From positions 1,581,561-1,645,560 of the forward strand of contig NZ_LT699745.1 of assembly GCF_900155385.1 (NCBI RefSeq): a DNA stretch of 64,000 nucleotides, in the 5' to 3' direction. The notes under the pieces were generated by a model. It was not told the DNA's origin. It did no database searches and saw only the letters and a program-made list of their open reading frames with translations. Below are positions 36,808 through 46,549 of this stretch, piece by piece. How positions within the stretch are numbered: position 1 is the stretch's first letter; every line of letters starts with the position of its first letter. The translations under genes and the position numbers were made by a program. The stretch comes from Vreelandella massiliensis. GTDB taxonomy: Bacteria; Pseudomonadota; Gammaproteobacteria; Pseudomonadales; Halomonadaceae.

Positions 36808-38529
36808 TTGGCGCACGCCCAATTGCTCATCAGTTATGGCCAAGGTTTTGTGGCGCCCGACCGGCGTCAGCACCGCAGCTCCATGTCGGTGCAGATTCCC
36901 GAGGCGCCGCTTTTAAAAGCGAAGGGTGGCTGCGCGGTGATTAGTGACTCGATATCCCGCAATACCATGGCGAAGCAGGCGGGCGATCTCAGCGTAAGGG
37001 GGTTCTTGGCGGACTACTTCTCCACTCCCGACCACTGGGATGTCAAAACGTCGGCCACCCGCGTGCTACGTGCCCTTAATAGCTGGTGCTATAGCCAGAG
37101 CCAGCACGTGCACGAGGGGAGTTTTGTTTCATCGGTGTCGGCACTGGTGTTTCGCCACCGAGAAGCGCACCTGTTTCACATGGGCGATACCTTGGTGTTT
37201 CGTCTGCGCGGCGCCGAGTTTGAACAGGTATCGCGGGATCATGTGACCGACCTGGGCGGTTATCGCTACCCCTCGCGGGCCTTGGGGCTGGATGGCAGCG
37301 TCGATATCGACTATACCCAGCTCCCCCTCAAGCAGGGGGATATCTTTCTTTTCACGACCCAAGCCGTGCGCGGCACGCTTTTGCCTTCGGACTACGTGCG
37401 CTTGATCCGCCTGGATGCCAGCGACTTGGACGCCGCCTGCGAGCGCTTGGCCAATGAGGCCAAAACCCGCGCCCAGGAGCGGGGCTACGGCGGGGATCAA
37501 TTCTGCTTTCAACTGGTGCGTATCGACGAGCTCCCCGAGGAGGCAAGCGACCATCCCGGCCAAGTATATGGCGATTTGCCTATCCCGCCCGAGTTGAGCC
37601 CGGGGGAGCGCTTGGACGGCTTTGAGATTCTGGAGGTGCTATCGCGCACGGCGCAGTCGCGCGTTTATCGAGTGCGCGATACCACTACCCACCGCACCAT
37701 GGTGATGAAAGCGCCAAGCCCGGAGCTATCGTTGCGCAACGCCTATTTAGAGCATTTTTTGCTGCAGCAGTGGGTGGTCGAGCGGGTGAATTCGCCCTTC
37801 GTTGTGCGCGTGGTGGAGCCCTCGCGGCCGCGGCGCTATCTCTATTATCTGATGGCCAATGTGGAAGGGGAGACGCTGCGCCAGTGGGCCGAGCGCCATC
37901 CGCAAGCGACACTGATTCAGCGCCTGGAGATCGCCAACCAGCTAGGCAAAGCGGTGCAGGCGCTACACCACCGCGATGTGCTGCACCAACAAGTCAATCC
38001 CGATAACGTGCTGATCGATGATCACGGCAAGCTCGTGCTTACCGACTTTAGCGCCTGCCATGTGCGGGAAGTGGATGGCCATCGCCACTCGGGCGAGCTG
38101 CTGCAACAAGTGGGCTTTAGTGAGCATACCGCACCGGAGTACGCCCTGGGCGATAGCGTTGGCCGGCGTAGCGATCAATATTCGCTCGCCTCTACCACCT
38201 ATTGGCTGCTCACCGGACAAATGCCCTATGCGTTGACGCCCGACCGATTGCGTAGCCATACCGATCTGGAAGAGTTGAGCTACCGCAGTGCGCGCGCCGC
38301 CAATCCAGAAATATCGCCCGAACTCGACGATGCCCTACGTCGGGCGCTAGACCCGCAACGAGGGCTGCGTTTTCGACGCATGTCGGAATTTTTGCACGCG
38401 CTACGTGTGCCGCTAGGGCGGTCGCGCCGGGGCAGTCGGCAAGAGATACGCAGCGATTCCCGCCGTTTTTGGCAAGGGGTGGCGGGAATCTTGCTGCTGC
38501 TGTTGGTGCTTTCTTGGCTGCTACGTTAG
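36808..38529 (+). CDS. PP2C-type phosphatase fused to a Ser/Thr protein pseudokinase
   Basis: Protein of about 573 residues. TTG 36808 is chosen because a perfect AGGAGG stands five bases before it. Residues about 1-235 resemble a PP2C phosphatase, with MGDTLVFRLRG and DYTQLPLKQGDIFLFTT, but the usual metal-binding VADGMGG is ISDSIS (Asp47 kept), the SDG motif is TTQ, and the final DN is DQ. Residues about 268-525 are a kinase fold with Lys301 (VMK), but the glycine loop is degenerate, the HRD catalytic loop reads HQQVNPDN (393-400; catalytic Asp is Gln395) and DFG is DFS (413-415). A single C-terminal membrane helix ends the protein. Both activities look impaired, so it may be a regulatory scaffold. 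Confidence 0.75.
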   Translation: MAHAQLLISYGQGFVAPDRRQHRSSMSVQIPEAPLLKAKGGCAVISDSISRNTMAKQAGDLSVRGFLADYFSTPDHWDVKTSATRVLRALNSWCYSQSQHVHEGSFVSSVSALVFRHREAHLFHMGDTLVFRLRGAEFEQVSRDHVTDLGGYRYPSRALGLDGSVDIDYTQLPLKQGDIFLFTTQAVRGTLLPSDYVRLIRLDASDLDAACERLANEAKTRAQERGYGGDQFCFQLVRIDELPEEASDHPGQVYGDLPIPPELSPGERLDGFEILEVLSRTAQSRVYRVRDTTTHRTMVMKAPSPELSLRNAYLEHFLLQQWVVERVNSPFVVRVVEPSRPRRYLYYLMANVEGETLRQWAERHPQATLIQRLEIANQLGKAVQALHHRDVLHQQVNPDNVLIDDHGKLVLTDFSACHVREVDGHRHSGELLQQVGFSEHTAPEYALGDSVGRRSDQYSLASTTYWLLTGQMPYALTPDRLRSHTDLEELSYRSARAANPEISPELDDALRRALDPQRGLRFRRMSEFLHALRVPLGRSRRGSRQEIRSDSRRFWQGVAGILLLLLVLSWLLR

Positions 38530-38557
38530 CGCGTAGCGGCTTAAAGTGTGCCAGTGG

Positions 38558-39817
38558 TTAAAGGGTGAAAACCGGTAAGCGCTTTTCCACCTTGGCGAGA
38601 GTCAGCTTGGCCACCTTGGGCAGGCCGTTCTCAAACGGCGGGAAATCCTCTCCCTGAATCAGCGGCGAGAGGTAGCGCCGGCAGTCCGGGGTGATGGCAA
38701 AGCCGTCTTCGCTGATGTAATCCCGCGGCATGAATTTTTCTTGGTTGGCGATCTCGCTTAGCGGAGCCGAAATCACATCCCACTGGTAAGGGGCCTCCGA
38801 GGTGCGGCGAATCGCGGGCATCATCGAGTTCTTACCCGCCAACGCCAGCGCCACTGCCTCGCGGCCCACGGCGTAGGCGTGCTCGACATCGGTTTTGGAC
38901 GCCAAATGGCGCGCGGCGCGCTGCAGGTAGTCAGCCACGGCCCAGTGGTATTTGTAGCCGAGGTCCTGCTTGACCATGCCGGCCAGCGTCGGGGCGACGC
39001 CGCCGAGCTGACGGTGGCCAAACGCATCGGTATTGCCCGCGTCGGCCAAGAAAGTGCCGTCTTCGTAGCGTGCCCCCTCGGAAACCACGATGACACAGTA
39101 GCCATACTCCTTCACGCACTTATCCACCCGCGCCATGACCGCTTCGCGGTCGAAGGCGATCTCCGGGAAGATGATCAAGTGCGGCGGCTCCCCTTCGCCT
39201 TCGCCGGCAAGGCCTCCGGCAGCGGCGATCCACCCGGCGTGGCGGCCCATGACTTCCAGCACAAATACCTTGGTGGAGGTGGCGCACATGGAGGCGATAT
39301 CAAGCGAGGCTTCGCGGGTGGAGGTGGCGATATACTTGGCCACGCTGCCGAAACCGGGGCTATTGTCGGTCACCGGCAGGTCGTTATCCACGGTTTTGGG
39401 CACATGGATCGCGGTGAGGGGATAGCCCATCTTTTCGGAGAGCTGGGAGACTTTCAGGCACGTATCCGCGCTATCGCCGCCGCCGTTATAGAAGAAGTAA
39501 CGAATGTCGTGGGCTTTAAACACCTCGATTAAGCGCTCGTACTGGGCGCGGTGGGTGTCGATGTCCTTGAGTTTATAGCGGCAAGAGCCAAAGGCGCCGC
39601 CGGGAGTATGGCGCAGGGCGGTAATCGATGCGTCGCTCTCTTGGGTAACGTCAATGAGGTCTTCGGTTAACGCCCCGATAATGCCGTTATGGCCGGCGTA
39701 TACCTTGCCTATTTGATCGGATGCTTCGCGGCAGGCTTCAATAACGCCGCAGGCGCTGGCGTTGATAACGGCGGTGACGCCCCCGGACTGGGCATAAAAG
39801 GCATTGTGCTGGGCCAT
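38558..39817 (-). CDS. pfp: PPi-dependent 6-phosphofructokinase
   Basis: Enzyme of 419 residues that phosphorylates fructose 6-phosphate with pyrophosphate, reversibly. Motifs: N-terminal QSGGVTAVINASACG, the phosphoryl-donor loop YNGGGDSADTCLKV (Asp where ATP-dependent enzymes have Gly in GGDGS, the mark of PPi use), catalytic PKTVDNDLP and EVMGRHAGW. From memory it is closest to PPi-PFKs of methylotrophs and Halomonas. The donor specificity follows from this class rather than from data here. It sits near ppa and is convergent with the phosphatase-pseudokinase gene. Confidence 0.88.
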   Translation of the reverse strand: MAQHNAFYAQSGGVTAVINASACGVIEACREASDQIGKVYAGHNGIIGALTEDLIDVTQESDASITALRHTPGGAFGSCRYKLKDIDTHRAQYERLIEVFKAHDIRYFFYNGGGDSADTCLKVSQLSEKMGYPLTAIHVPKTVDNDLPVTDNSPGFGSVAKYIATSTREASLDIASMCATSTKVFVLEVMGRHAGWIAAAGGLAGEGEGEPPHLIIFPEIAFDREAVMARVDKCVKEYGYCVIVVSEGARYEDGTFLADAGNTDAFGHRQLGGVAPTLAGMVKQDLGYKYHWAVADYLQRAARHLASKTDVEHAYAVGREAVALALAGKNSMMPAIRRTSEAPYQWDVISAPLSEIANQEKFMPRDYISEDGFAITPDCRRYLSPLIQGEDFPPFENGLPKVAKLTLAKVEKRLPVFTL

Positions 39818-39860
39818 GGAAACGCTCTTTCTCCTGGAAAGGGGCTGATAATTGGAAAGT

Positions 39861-39895
39861 AAAAAAGCCTGCCCCTCGAAAAGCGCTGAGGCTTT
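39861..39895 (-). terminator. Terminator of rnt
   Basis: On the minus strand AAAGCCT, an 18-base interior with partial pairing, then AGGCT and six T. It lies about 95 bases after the rnt stop and before the phosphofructokinase gene. Confidence 0.6.
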
Positions 39896-39988
39896 GAGGC
39901 GGCGGGCGTGTGCGGTTAACGCAACGTTTAACCTAAATATTTAACGCGCCATTTTAGCGTAAAGGGGCGGTGGCTGCATCTGTGGGGC

Positions 39989-40660
39989 TCAATCGTCGGC
40001 GCGGTCCATCTCTTGTTCGCGCTGGGCGAGTCGCCAGCCGCCAAGATCCTTATAGCGGTTGACCATGGCGCAAAACAGCTCGGCGGTGCGTTCGGTGTCG
40101 TAGCGCGCTGAGTGGGCGGCTTTATTATCGAACTCGATCCCCGCCGCACGGCAGGCGCGTGCGAGCACCGTTTGGCCATAGACCAAGCCCGCAAGCGAGG
40201 CGGTATCAAAGCTGGAAAAGGGGTGGAACGGATTGCGCTTGACCCCGCAGCGCTCGGCGGCGGCGTTTAAAAAGCCGTGATCGAAGGCGGCATTGTGGCC
40301 CACCAGAATCGCGCGGGTACAGCCATGCGCCTTGATCGCTTTTCGCACCGGGCGAAATATCTCGCCCAGGGCCTCGGCTTCGGTCACCGCGATTTGCTGG
40401 CGCAGCGGGTCATCCAGCTTGATGCCGGTAAAATCCAGCGCCGCTTGCTCGACGTTAGCGCCCTCAAACGGTTTCAGGTGATAGGCGTAAGTGGCGTCGG
40501 GCAGCAGGTTGCCTTCCGGATCCATGGTGAGCGTTACGGCCGCGATCTCCAGCAGGGCATCGCGCTTGGCGTTAAAACCACCCGTCTCTAAATCCACCAC
40601 GACGGGTAGGTAACTGCGAAACCGCTGGGCCATTAAATCGCGGGCAATTGCCTCGCTCAT
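39989..40660 (-). CDS. rnt: Ribonuclease T
   Basis: DEDDh-family 3'-5' exoribonuclease of 223 residues that trims the 3' ends of tRNA, 5S and 23S RNA. ATG 40660 follows AAGGAGA by seven bases; an in-frame ATG nine codons upstream lacks a ribosome site. Catalytic motifs: VVDLETGGF (D and E, about 22-30), [11 protein letters not shown] (D) and [13 protein letters not shown] (H and D). The family-specific [13 protein letters not shown] is present. It is probably monocistronic, divergent from argG. Confidence 0.94.
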   Translation of the reverse strand: MSEAIARDLMAQRFRSYLPVVVDLETGGFNAKRDALLEIAAVTLTMDPEGNLLPDATYAYHLKPFEGANVEQAALDFTGIKLDDPLRQQIAVTEAEALGEIFRPVRKAIKAHGCTRAILVGHNAAFDHGFLNAAAERCGVKRNPFHPFSSFDTASLAGLVYGQTVLARACRAAGIEFDNKAAHSARYDTERTAELFCAMVNRYKDLGGWRLAQREQEMDRADD

Positions 40661-40837
40661 GCAGCTCTCCTTGTAGCAAATCGTCAATAGCGAGCAGGTA
40701 ATAGCGCATCATTCTATCAGCTTTAGGCTCGACACGCCGCCGAAGGTATTCGTTGAGGTGTCAGAGCGCTATACTCAGCGTTTCACTGTTTGGCGCATGC
40801 GCAAGCGGCGCCGCGTTAGATTAACGAGGAGCTTAGA

Positions 40838-42058
<1,221 letters not shown>

Positions 42059-42084
42059 TATAAAAACGCCTGGCCGCAAGGCGA

Positions 42085-42106
42085 GCGGCAGCCCTCGGGC
42101 TGCCGC
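42085..42106 (+). other. Stem-loop between argG and the HlyU-family gene
   Basis: GCGGCAGCC-CTCG-GGCTGCCGC, a perfect 9-base GC-rich stem with a 4-base loop and no T-run. More likely an mRNA-stabilising or processing element than a strong terminator. Confidence 0.5.
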
Positions 42107-42126
42107 ATGGCGTATAAGGAGCCTTT

Positions 42127-42462
42127 ATGCTGAAAAAGCTATTTGCCGGCCTGTTTGGCGGTGACAAAACAGAGCACGGTAGCCGCGCCCAAGCGGCAGA
42201 GGCGGTGGAGTATAACGGCTATGTGATCATCTCCGAACCGGATGACCAGAGCGGCCAATACCGCGTTAGCGGGATTATTCGTCAGCGCCTGGACGATGGT
42301 GACGTCCGCGAGCACCGCTTTGAGCGCTCCGATATGCTGCCAAGCCGCGAAGGCTGCGATGAGATGATGGTGGCCAAGGCGAAGCGCTATATCGACGAAG
42401 TGGGCGAGGCGATGTTCGAGCCCGACCCGCGGCAAACATCTTCCGACGCCTCCGACAGATAG
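42127..42462 (+). CDS. HlyU family transcriptional regulator-like protein
   Basis: Small soluble protein of 111 residues in the PF10115 (HlyU) family: MLKKLFAGLFG N-terminus, EYNGYVIISEPDDQSGQYRVSG with the predicted beta sheet, RHRFERSDM-like REHRFERSDMLPS, and a helix AKAKRYIDEVGEAMF. Despite the name, this family is not the winged-helix HlyU of Vibrio haemolysin control and its function is poorly known. AAGGAG lies six bases before ATG. The DUF294 gene starts seven bases after its stop, so the two are probably cotranscribed. Confidence 0.75.
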   Translation: MLKKLFAGLFGGDKTEHGSRAQAAEAVEYNGYVIISEPDDQSGQYRVSGIIRQRLDDGDVREHRFERSDMLPSREGCDEMMVAKAKRYIDEVGEAMFEPDPRQTSSDASDR

Positions 42463-42469
42463 GTCTACC

Positions 42470-43615
42470 GTGCGCTGGATTCATCGCTTCTCGCCGTGGC
42501 GACGCCTGTTTGACCATGCGCATCCTTCCGCTGTGACCGAGCTTTTCGCGCCGCTAAAGGATGTACTCGACGCGGCGCCGTCAGCCGAAAGCCCGCTCAC
42601 CCATGCCTACCAGTGGCAGCAGCGCCTGGTGGAGACGCTTTCGCGCTACGATTTGCCCGCCTGGCGAATGGCGCAGCTGATTAGCGACCATAACGCCTGG
42701 CTTTACCGCCATGCCATTAGCCGCTCCCTGGAAGAGATGCAGAGCCAGGGCTGGGGCCCCCCGCCAGCGGATTACTGCGTGCTGATTCTAGGGTCTGGCG
42801 CTCGCGATGAGAGTCTGCTGGGGCCGGATCAGGACAATGCGTTGATCATCGAGGATTATCCCGATAGCCGCCACGTGGAAATCGACGGTTACTTTCAAGC
42901 CCTGGGCGAACGCTTTACCCAGCGTTTGGCCGAGGCGGGGATTCCGCTCTGCCAGGGGCATGTGATGGCGCGCTGGCCGATGTGGCGCAAACGCCTCGGC
43001 GAGTGGCGTGCGCAATTGGATTTGTGGACCCAGGAGCGCCGGGTCAAGCGCGTGCAGCAGACCAATATCCTACTGGACTTCACGCCCGTTGCCGGGGAGG
43101 CGCGCTTGGCGCAAACGCTATCACAAAGCGCGGCGGATATTGTGCCTAAGCGTGCGCTCTTTATGGATGAGATGGCCGCGCTGCTCGACGAGCTGCCGGT
43201 GGCGCTGGATCGCCTGGGGCGTTTGAAAGGCAGCGTCGAGGAAGCGCCTTATGCCGATGCGATCAACCTCAAGCGCCAAGGCTTGATGCCGCTTGTCAGT
43301 GCCGTACGGCTTTTAAGCCTTCATGCCGGCGTGAGTGAGGTGAGTACCCGCAAGCGCTTGCAAGCCCTGGGGCATCACAGCGCCAGCGGGCTGACGCGCG
43401 GGCAAGCCGAGGAACTCGTGGCCATACTCGAGCGGTTGCAGCAGCTAACGCTAGATCAGCAGCGCCACAATCTTGCGCTTGGCCAAGTGGCCGACGGCTG
43501 GGTGGATAGCGCTCGGCTGCGCGATGATCAAACACACATGCTGAAGTACGATCTTAAGCAGATTCGCCACTGCGTGAGTCATGTTAAGTCTCGGGTGCGT
43601 GCGGGAGCTCCATGA
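42470..43615 (+). CDS. DUF294 putative nucleotidyltransferase
   Basis: Protein of 381 residues, starting with GTG 42470. Residues about 100-150 hold the nucleotidyltransferase-like signature LILGSGARDESLLGPDQDNALII (usual pattern GSxGRxExxxxTDQDNAxI, with the two catalytic-type aspartates kept in DQD). The C-terminal half matches the DUF294_C region (DAINLKRQGLMPLVSAVRLLSL, RHNLALGQ). It lacks the CBS and cyclic-nucleotide domains often fused in this family. Its 3' end overlaps the converging sensor-kinase gene by 32 bases. DUF294 and an exonuclease commonly accompany CrbS-type kinases, so a shared pathway is likely but unproven. Confidence 0.78.
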   Translation: MRWIHRFSPWRRLFDHAHPSAVTELFAPLKDVLDAAPSAESPLTHAYQWQQRLVETLSRYDLPAWRMAQLISDHNAWLYRHAISRSLEEMQSQGWGPPPADYCVLILGSGARDESLLGPDQDNALIIEDYPDSRHVEIDGYFQALGERFTQRLAEAGIPLCQGHVMARWPMWRKRLGEWRAQLDLWTQERRVKRVQQTNILLDFTPVAGEARLAQTLSQSAADIVPKRALFMDEMAALLDELPVALDRLGRLKGSVEEAPYADAINLKRQGLMPLVSAVRLLSLHAGVSEVSTRKRLQALGHHSASGLTRGQAEELVAILERLQQLTLDQQRHNLALGQVADGWVDSARLRDDQTHMLKYDLKQIRHCVSHVKSRVRAGAP

Positions 43616-46316
43616 CCAAGCAGGCGCCGCCGAGCGTGGCGCCTTCATCGACCCACAAACGCCCGCCTAAATGGGCGACAATGCCTCGGCTAATGGGTAG
43701 CCCCAGCCCACTGCCCTTGGGGCGTCCGCGCTTGGCGCTATCGCTCGACTGCTCGATCTGGTGAAACTTCTCGAATACCCGCTCGCGTTCATTGGCGCTA
43801 ATGCCGGGGCCGTTATCTTCGACGCTAAGGCGGTAGTTCTTTTTGTGCCGGTAAAGGCGCAGCAACACCTGCGGGTCGTCATGGTCGGCGAACTTACCCG
43901 CGTTATCCAGTAAGTTGATAATAACCTGCTCAAGGCGGTCTGGGTCGCCGACAATCATTGCGGGTGTGGCCTCAATGTTGACGTCCAGCGTCACCCCGCG
44001 CTTCTCTTGCAAACGCGAGATGGCATCGACGCTATGCTTGGCGAGCGCGGCGAGGTCGAGGGTTTCGGGGTTGAGCGTCAAGCGGCCGCTTTCCAGACGT
44101 GCCAGGTCGAGAATTTCTTCGATTAAGCGCGAGAGACGCTGGCTTTCATGCACGATAACACCCAGAAAGTGGCGGCGCTTCTCATCGGTGAGCGTCTCGC
44201 CGTCGCGCAGAATTTCGGCGAAAGCGCGGATCGAGGTGAGCGGCGTACGCAGCTCATGGCTCACCATGGCCACAAACTCATCCTTTAGCCGGTCGAGTTC
44301 GCGCAGGCGCTCATTGGCCGTGCGCAACTCTTCCCCTATACGGGCAAGCTCCTGGGATTTCTGCTTGAGCTCGCGGTTGTACTCCAGCGTCTGAGACGTG
44401 GTATCGAGAATGCTCAAAATTGACTCGAGATCGAGCGCTTCACCGCGCACTACCGAGTTAATCAGCACGCGCGCCGAGGCGCTACCGAGCGACCCCGCCA
44501 GTGCCTGCTCGGCCCGGGTGATTAACTCGGTGGTGGCCGGCTCGTTAGTGGCGCTATCGCTTTCCGGCACTTTAGCAAAAACGCGCTGAGTGGCCGTTGC
44601 CCCCAAATAACGCTCAAGGAGCTCGCGCAGTTCGCCCTGGGTAGTTTGGCCGCGCCAGAGCGATGTGGTTTGCAGGTTGGGGTGCAGGGCTTGCGTGAAC
44701 AGCGCGGCTTGGGTTTGTTCCAGCGGCGTCTGCCGGGTGAACAGCGAGACGCCGACCAGTAAGCCCACGTTAGCCAGCATGCTCCACAACAGTGAATGGG
44801 TATAAATGTCCCACCCCTCTAGGCCGAACAGCGCGTAAGGCGTGAGCCAGGCGATACTCCCGGGGCCTTCGGTGAGAAGTGTCGCGCTTAGCCAGCCGGA
44901 CTGTGCAAACCCTGGCAGCAGCAGCGTGTAGCCCCAGACGGCAAAGCCAGCAATGAGCCCAAGCGTTGCCCCTTGGCGGGTAGCCCCGCGCCAATAAAGC
45001 CCCAGCAGCAGGGCCGGCGCGAGCTGGGCGGCGCCGGCGAAAGAGACAAGCCCAATGGTGACGAGGCTATAGGAGTCACCAATCAACGCATGGTAGAGGT
45101 AGCCCAGCAGCAGAATCAGCACGATCGCGATACGGCGGATACCCAATAGCCAGCCCGCCAGCCGCCCTTGGTGACTGATATGCAGGTGTTTGATCCGTAG
45201 CAGTAACGGCATGACGAGTTGGTTGCTCACCATGGTGGAGAGCGCGATGGTTTCGACAATCACCATGCCGGTGGCGGCGGAGAGCCCGCCGATAAACACA
45301 AACAGCGGCAGCGCATCAATGCCGGCGAGCAAGGGGAGCGTCAGTACAAAACTATCGGGGTTGCCGGCCGCGTCCCCGAGCAGTAAGCCAGCCATGGCAA
45401 TAGGGATAACAAAGAGGTTGATCAGCAGCATGTAGAGCGGGAACAGCCAGCTGGCGCGCTTGAGGTGGCGCTCATCGACGTTCTCGACCACCAGTACCTG
45501 AAATTGGCGGGGCAGGGTGATAAAAGCCAAGAATGCCAAGACCAGCATGCCTACCCAGCCGGTGGCACCCCCCGGCACGCTCTCCAAGCTCATTAGGTTT
45601 TCAAGCTCGGGCGTGAGCGCGACTTGGCGAAACAGATCCCCTGGACCGGCGAATAAGCCGAAAACCACAAATAGCCCCACGGCGAGAAACGCCGCCAGCT
45701 TGACCAAGGACTCCAGGGCGATCGCCGCGACCATACCTTCATGCCGCTCGCTGGCATCAAGGTGGCGAGTGCCGAAGAGAATAATGAAAACGGCAAGGAC
45801 CAGGGCGACCCAGAAGGATTTATCCACCCAGAAGCTCTCATTGGTCAAGGTGGTGTCTGCGCTATCGGGGTAGTTGATCAGTATCGCGTGGCTGACGGTG
45901 ATCGCTTTAAGCTGCAGGGCGATATACGGTGTGATGGTGATCAGCGCCATCAGGGCGACCAGTGCGCCTAGGCCGGTGCTTTTGCCGTAGCGTGCGCTGA
46001 CAAAGTCGGCAATCGAGGTGATGCGCTCGCGGGCGGCAATGCGCACCATTTTGCGTAGCAGAAAGGGCGCGGCCAGCATTGCCAGAGTGGGGCCGAGGTA
46101 AATCAGCAAGAAGCTCGGCCCATGCGCCGCCGCGCGCCCCACGCTGCCGTAAAACGTCCAGGCGGTGCAGTAAACCGCAATCGAAAGCGCGTAGACCGTC
46201 GGCGAGCTAATGACCGTGCGGCCCGCCTCTGCGCGCCGATCACCCCACGCCGCCACCACGAAAAGCAGGGCCAGATAGCCAAAGGCGGCGGTGAGGATAA
46301 TCGGGTCAGTGCGCAT
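43584..46316 (-). CDS. Hybrid sodium/solute symporter-histidine kinase (CrbS/CbrA-like)
   Basis: Sensor of 910 residues. Residues about 1-490 form a 12-13-helix SLC5/SSS transporter domain (IVYCTAWTFYGSVG-like AVYCTAWTFYGSVGRAA, ARYGKSTGLGALVALMALI). A STAC linker domain follows (LLERYLGATATQRVF to ALAGSLGSASARVLINSV, about 555-635), then a coiled coil (NRELKQKSQELARIGEELR). The HisKA domain has the phospho-His687 in VSHELRTPLTSI, and the HATPase has NLLDNAGKF, DNGPGI and GSGLGLPIS. CrbS and CbrA are known regulators of acetate use and carbon/nitrogen balance. The partner receiver gene lies in the same operon (48600-48974). Ribosome site GAGGAG. Confidence 0.88.
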   Translation of the reverse strand: MRTDPIILTAAFGYLALLFVVAAWGDRRAEAGRTVISSPTVYALSIAVYCTAWTFYGSVGRAAAHGPSFLLIYLGPTLAMLAAPFLLRKMVRIAARERITSIADFVSARYGKSTGLGALVALMALITITPYIALQLKAITVSHAILINYPDSADTTLTNESFWVDKSFWVALVLAVFIILFGTRHLDASERHEGMVAAIALESLVKLAAFLAVGLFVVFGLFAGPGDLFRQVALTPELENLMSLESVPGGATGWVGMLVLAFLAFITLPRQFQVLVVENVDERHLKRASWLFPLYMLLINLFVIPIAMAGLLLGDAAGNPDSFVLTLPLLAGIDALPLFVFIGGLSAATGMVIVETIALSTMVSNQLVMPLLLRIKHLHISHQGRLAGWLLGIRRIAIVLILLLGYLYHALIGDSYSLVTIGLVSFAGAAQLAPALLLGLYWRGATRQGATLGLIAGFAVWGYTLLLPGFAQSGWLSATLLTEGPGSIAWLTPYALFGLEGWDIYTHSLLWSMLANVGLLVGVSLFTRQTPLEQTQAALFTQALHPNLQTTSLWRGQTTQGELRELLERYLGATATQRVFAKVPESDSATNEPATTELITRAEQALAGSLGSASARVLINSVVRGEALDLESILSILDTTSQTLEYNRELKQKSQELARIGEELRTANERLRELDRLKDEFVAMVSHELRTPLTSIRAFAEILRDGETLTDEKRRHFLGVIVHESQRLSRLIEEILDLARLESGRLTLNPETLDLAALAKHSVDAISRLQEKRGVTLDVNIEATPAMIVGDPDRLEQVIINLLDNAGKFADHDDPQVLLRLYRHKKNYRLSVEDNGPGISANERERVFEKFHQIEQSSDSAKRGRPKGSGLGLPISRGIVAHLGGRLWVDEGATLGGACLVMELPHAPET

Positions 46317-46348
46317 TGGCGCGGCTCCTCAACGGCAGTAGGCAAGCG

Positions 46349-46549
46349 TCAGTGCTTGGCGGGGCGCTCCATGAGCCAGGCGGCGAGTCCAATCACCAGC
46401 GCCCAAGCGCCAAACAGATAAAGCGCCAGGCTTGCCGTGCCGGGAAGGTGGTTAACCACCACCAGCAGCGGCGGGCAAAACAGCAGCAGGGCCAGAAGGA
46501 TTAGCGCGATCAGGCGCGCATGGTGACGCGAGTCTTGGGTAGGGGTCAT
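46349..46549 (-). CDS. Small membrane protein upstream of the SSS kinase
   Basis: Protein of 66 residues with two predicted helices (IALILLALLLFCPPLLVVVN and ALYLFGAWALVIGLAAWLM) and short charged ends. Its ATG overlaps the exonuclease gene's stop (ATGA), and its stop lies 32 bases before the kinase start. Small two-helix proteins in this position (like DUF4212/YjcH beside symporters) often act as accessory subunits of SSS transporters. I infer an accessory role for the kinase's transporter domain. Confidence 0.75.
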   Translation of the reverse strand: MTPTQDSRHHARLIALILLALLLFCPPLLVVVNHLPGTASLALYLFGAWALVIGLAAWLMERPAKH

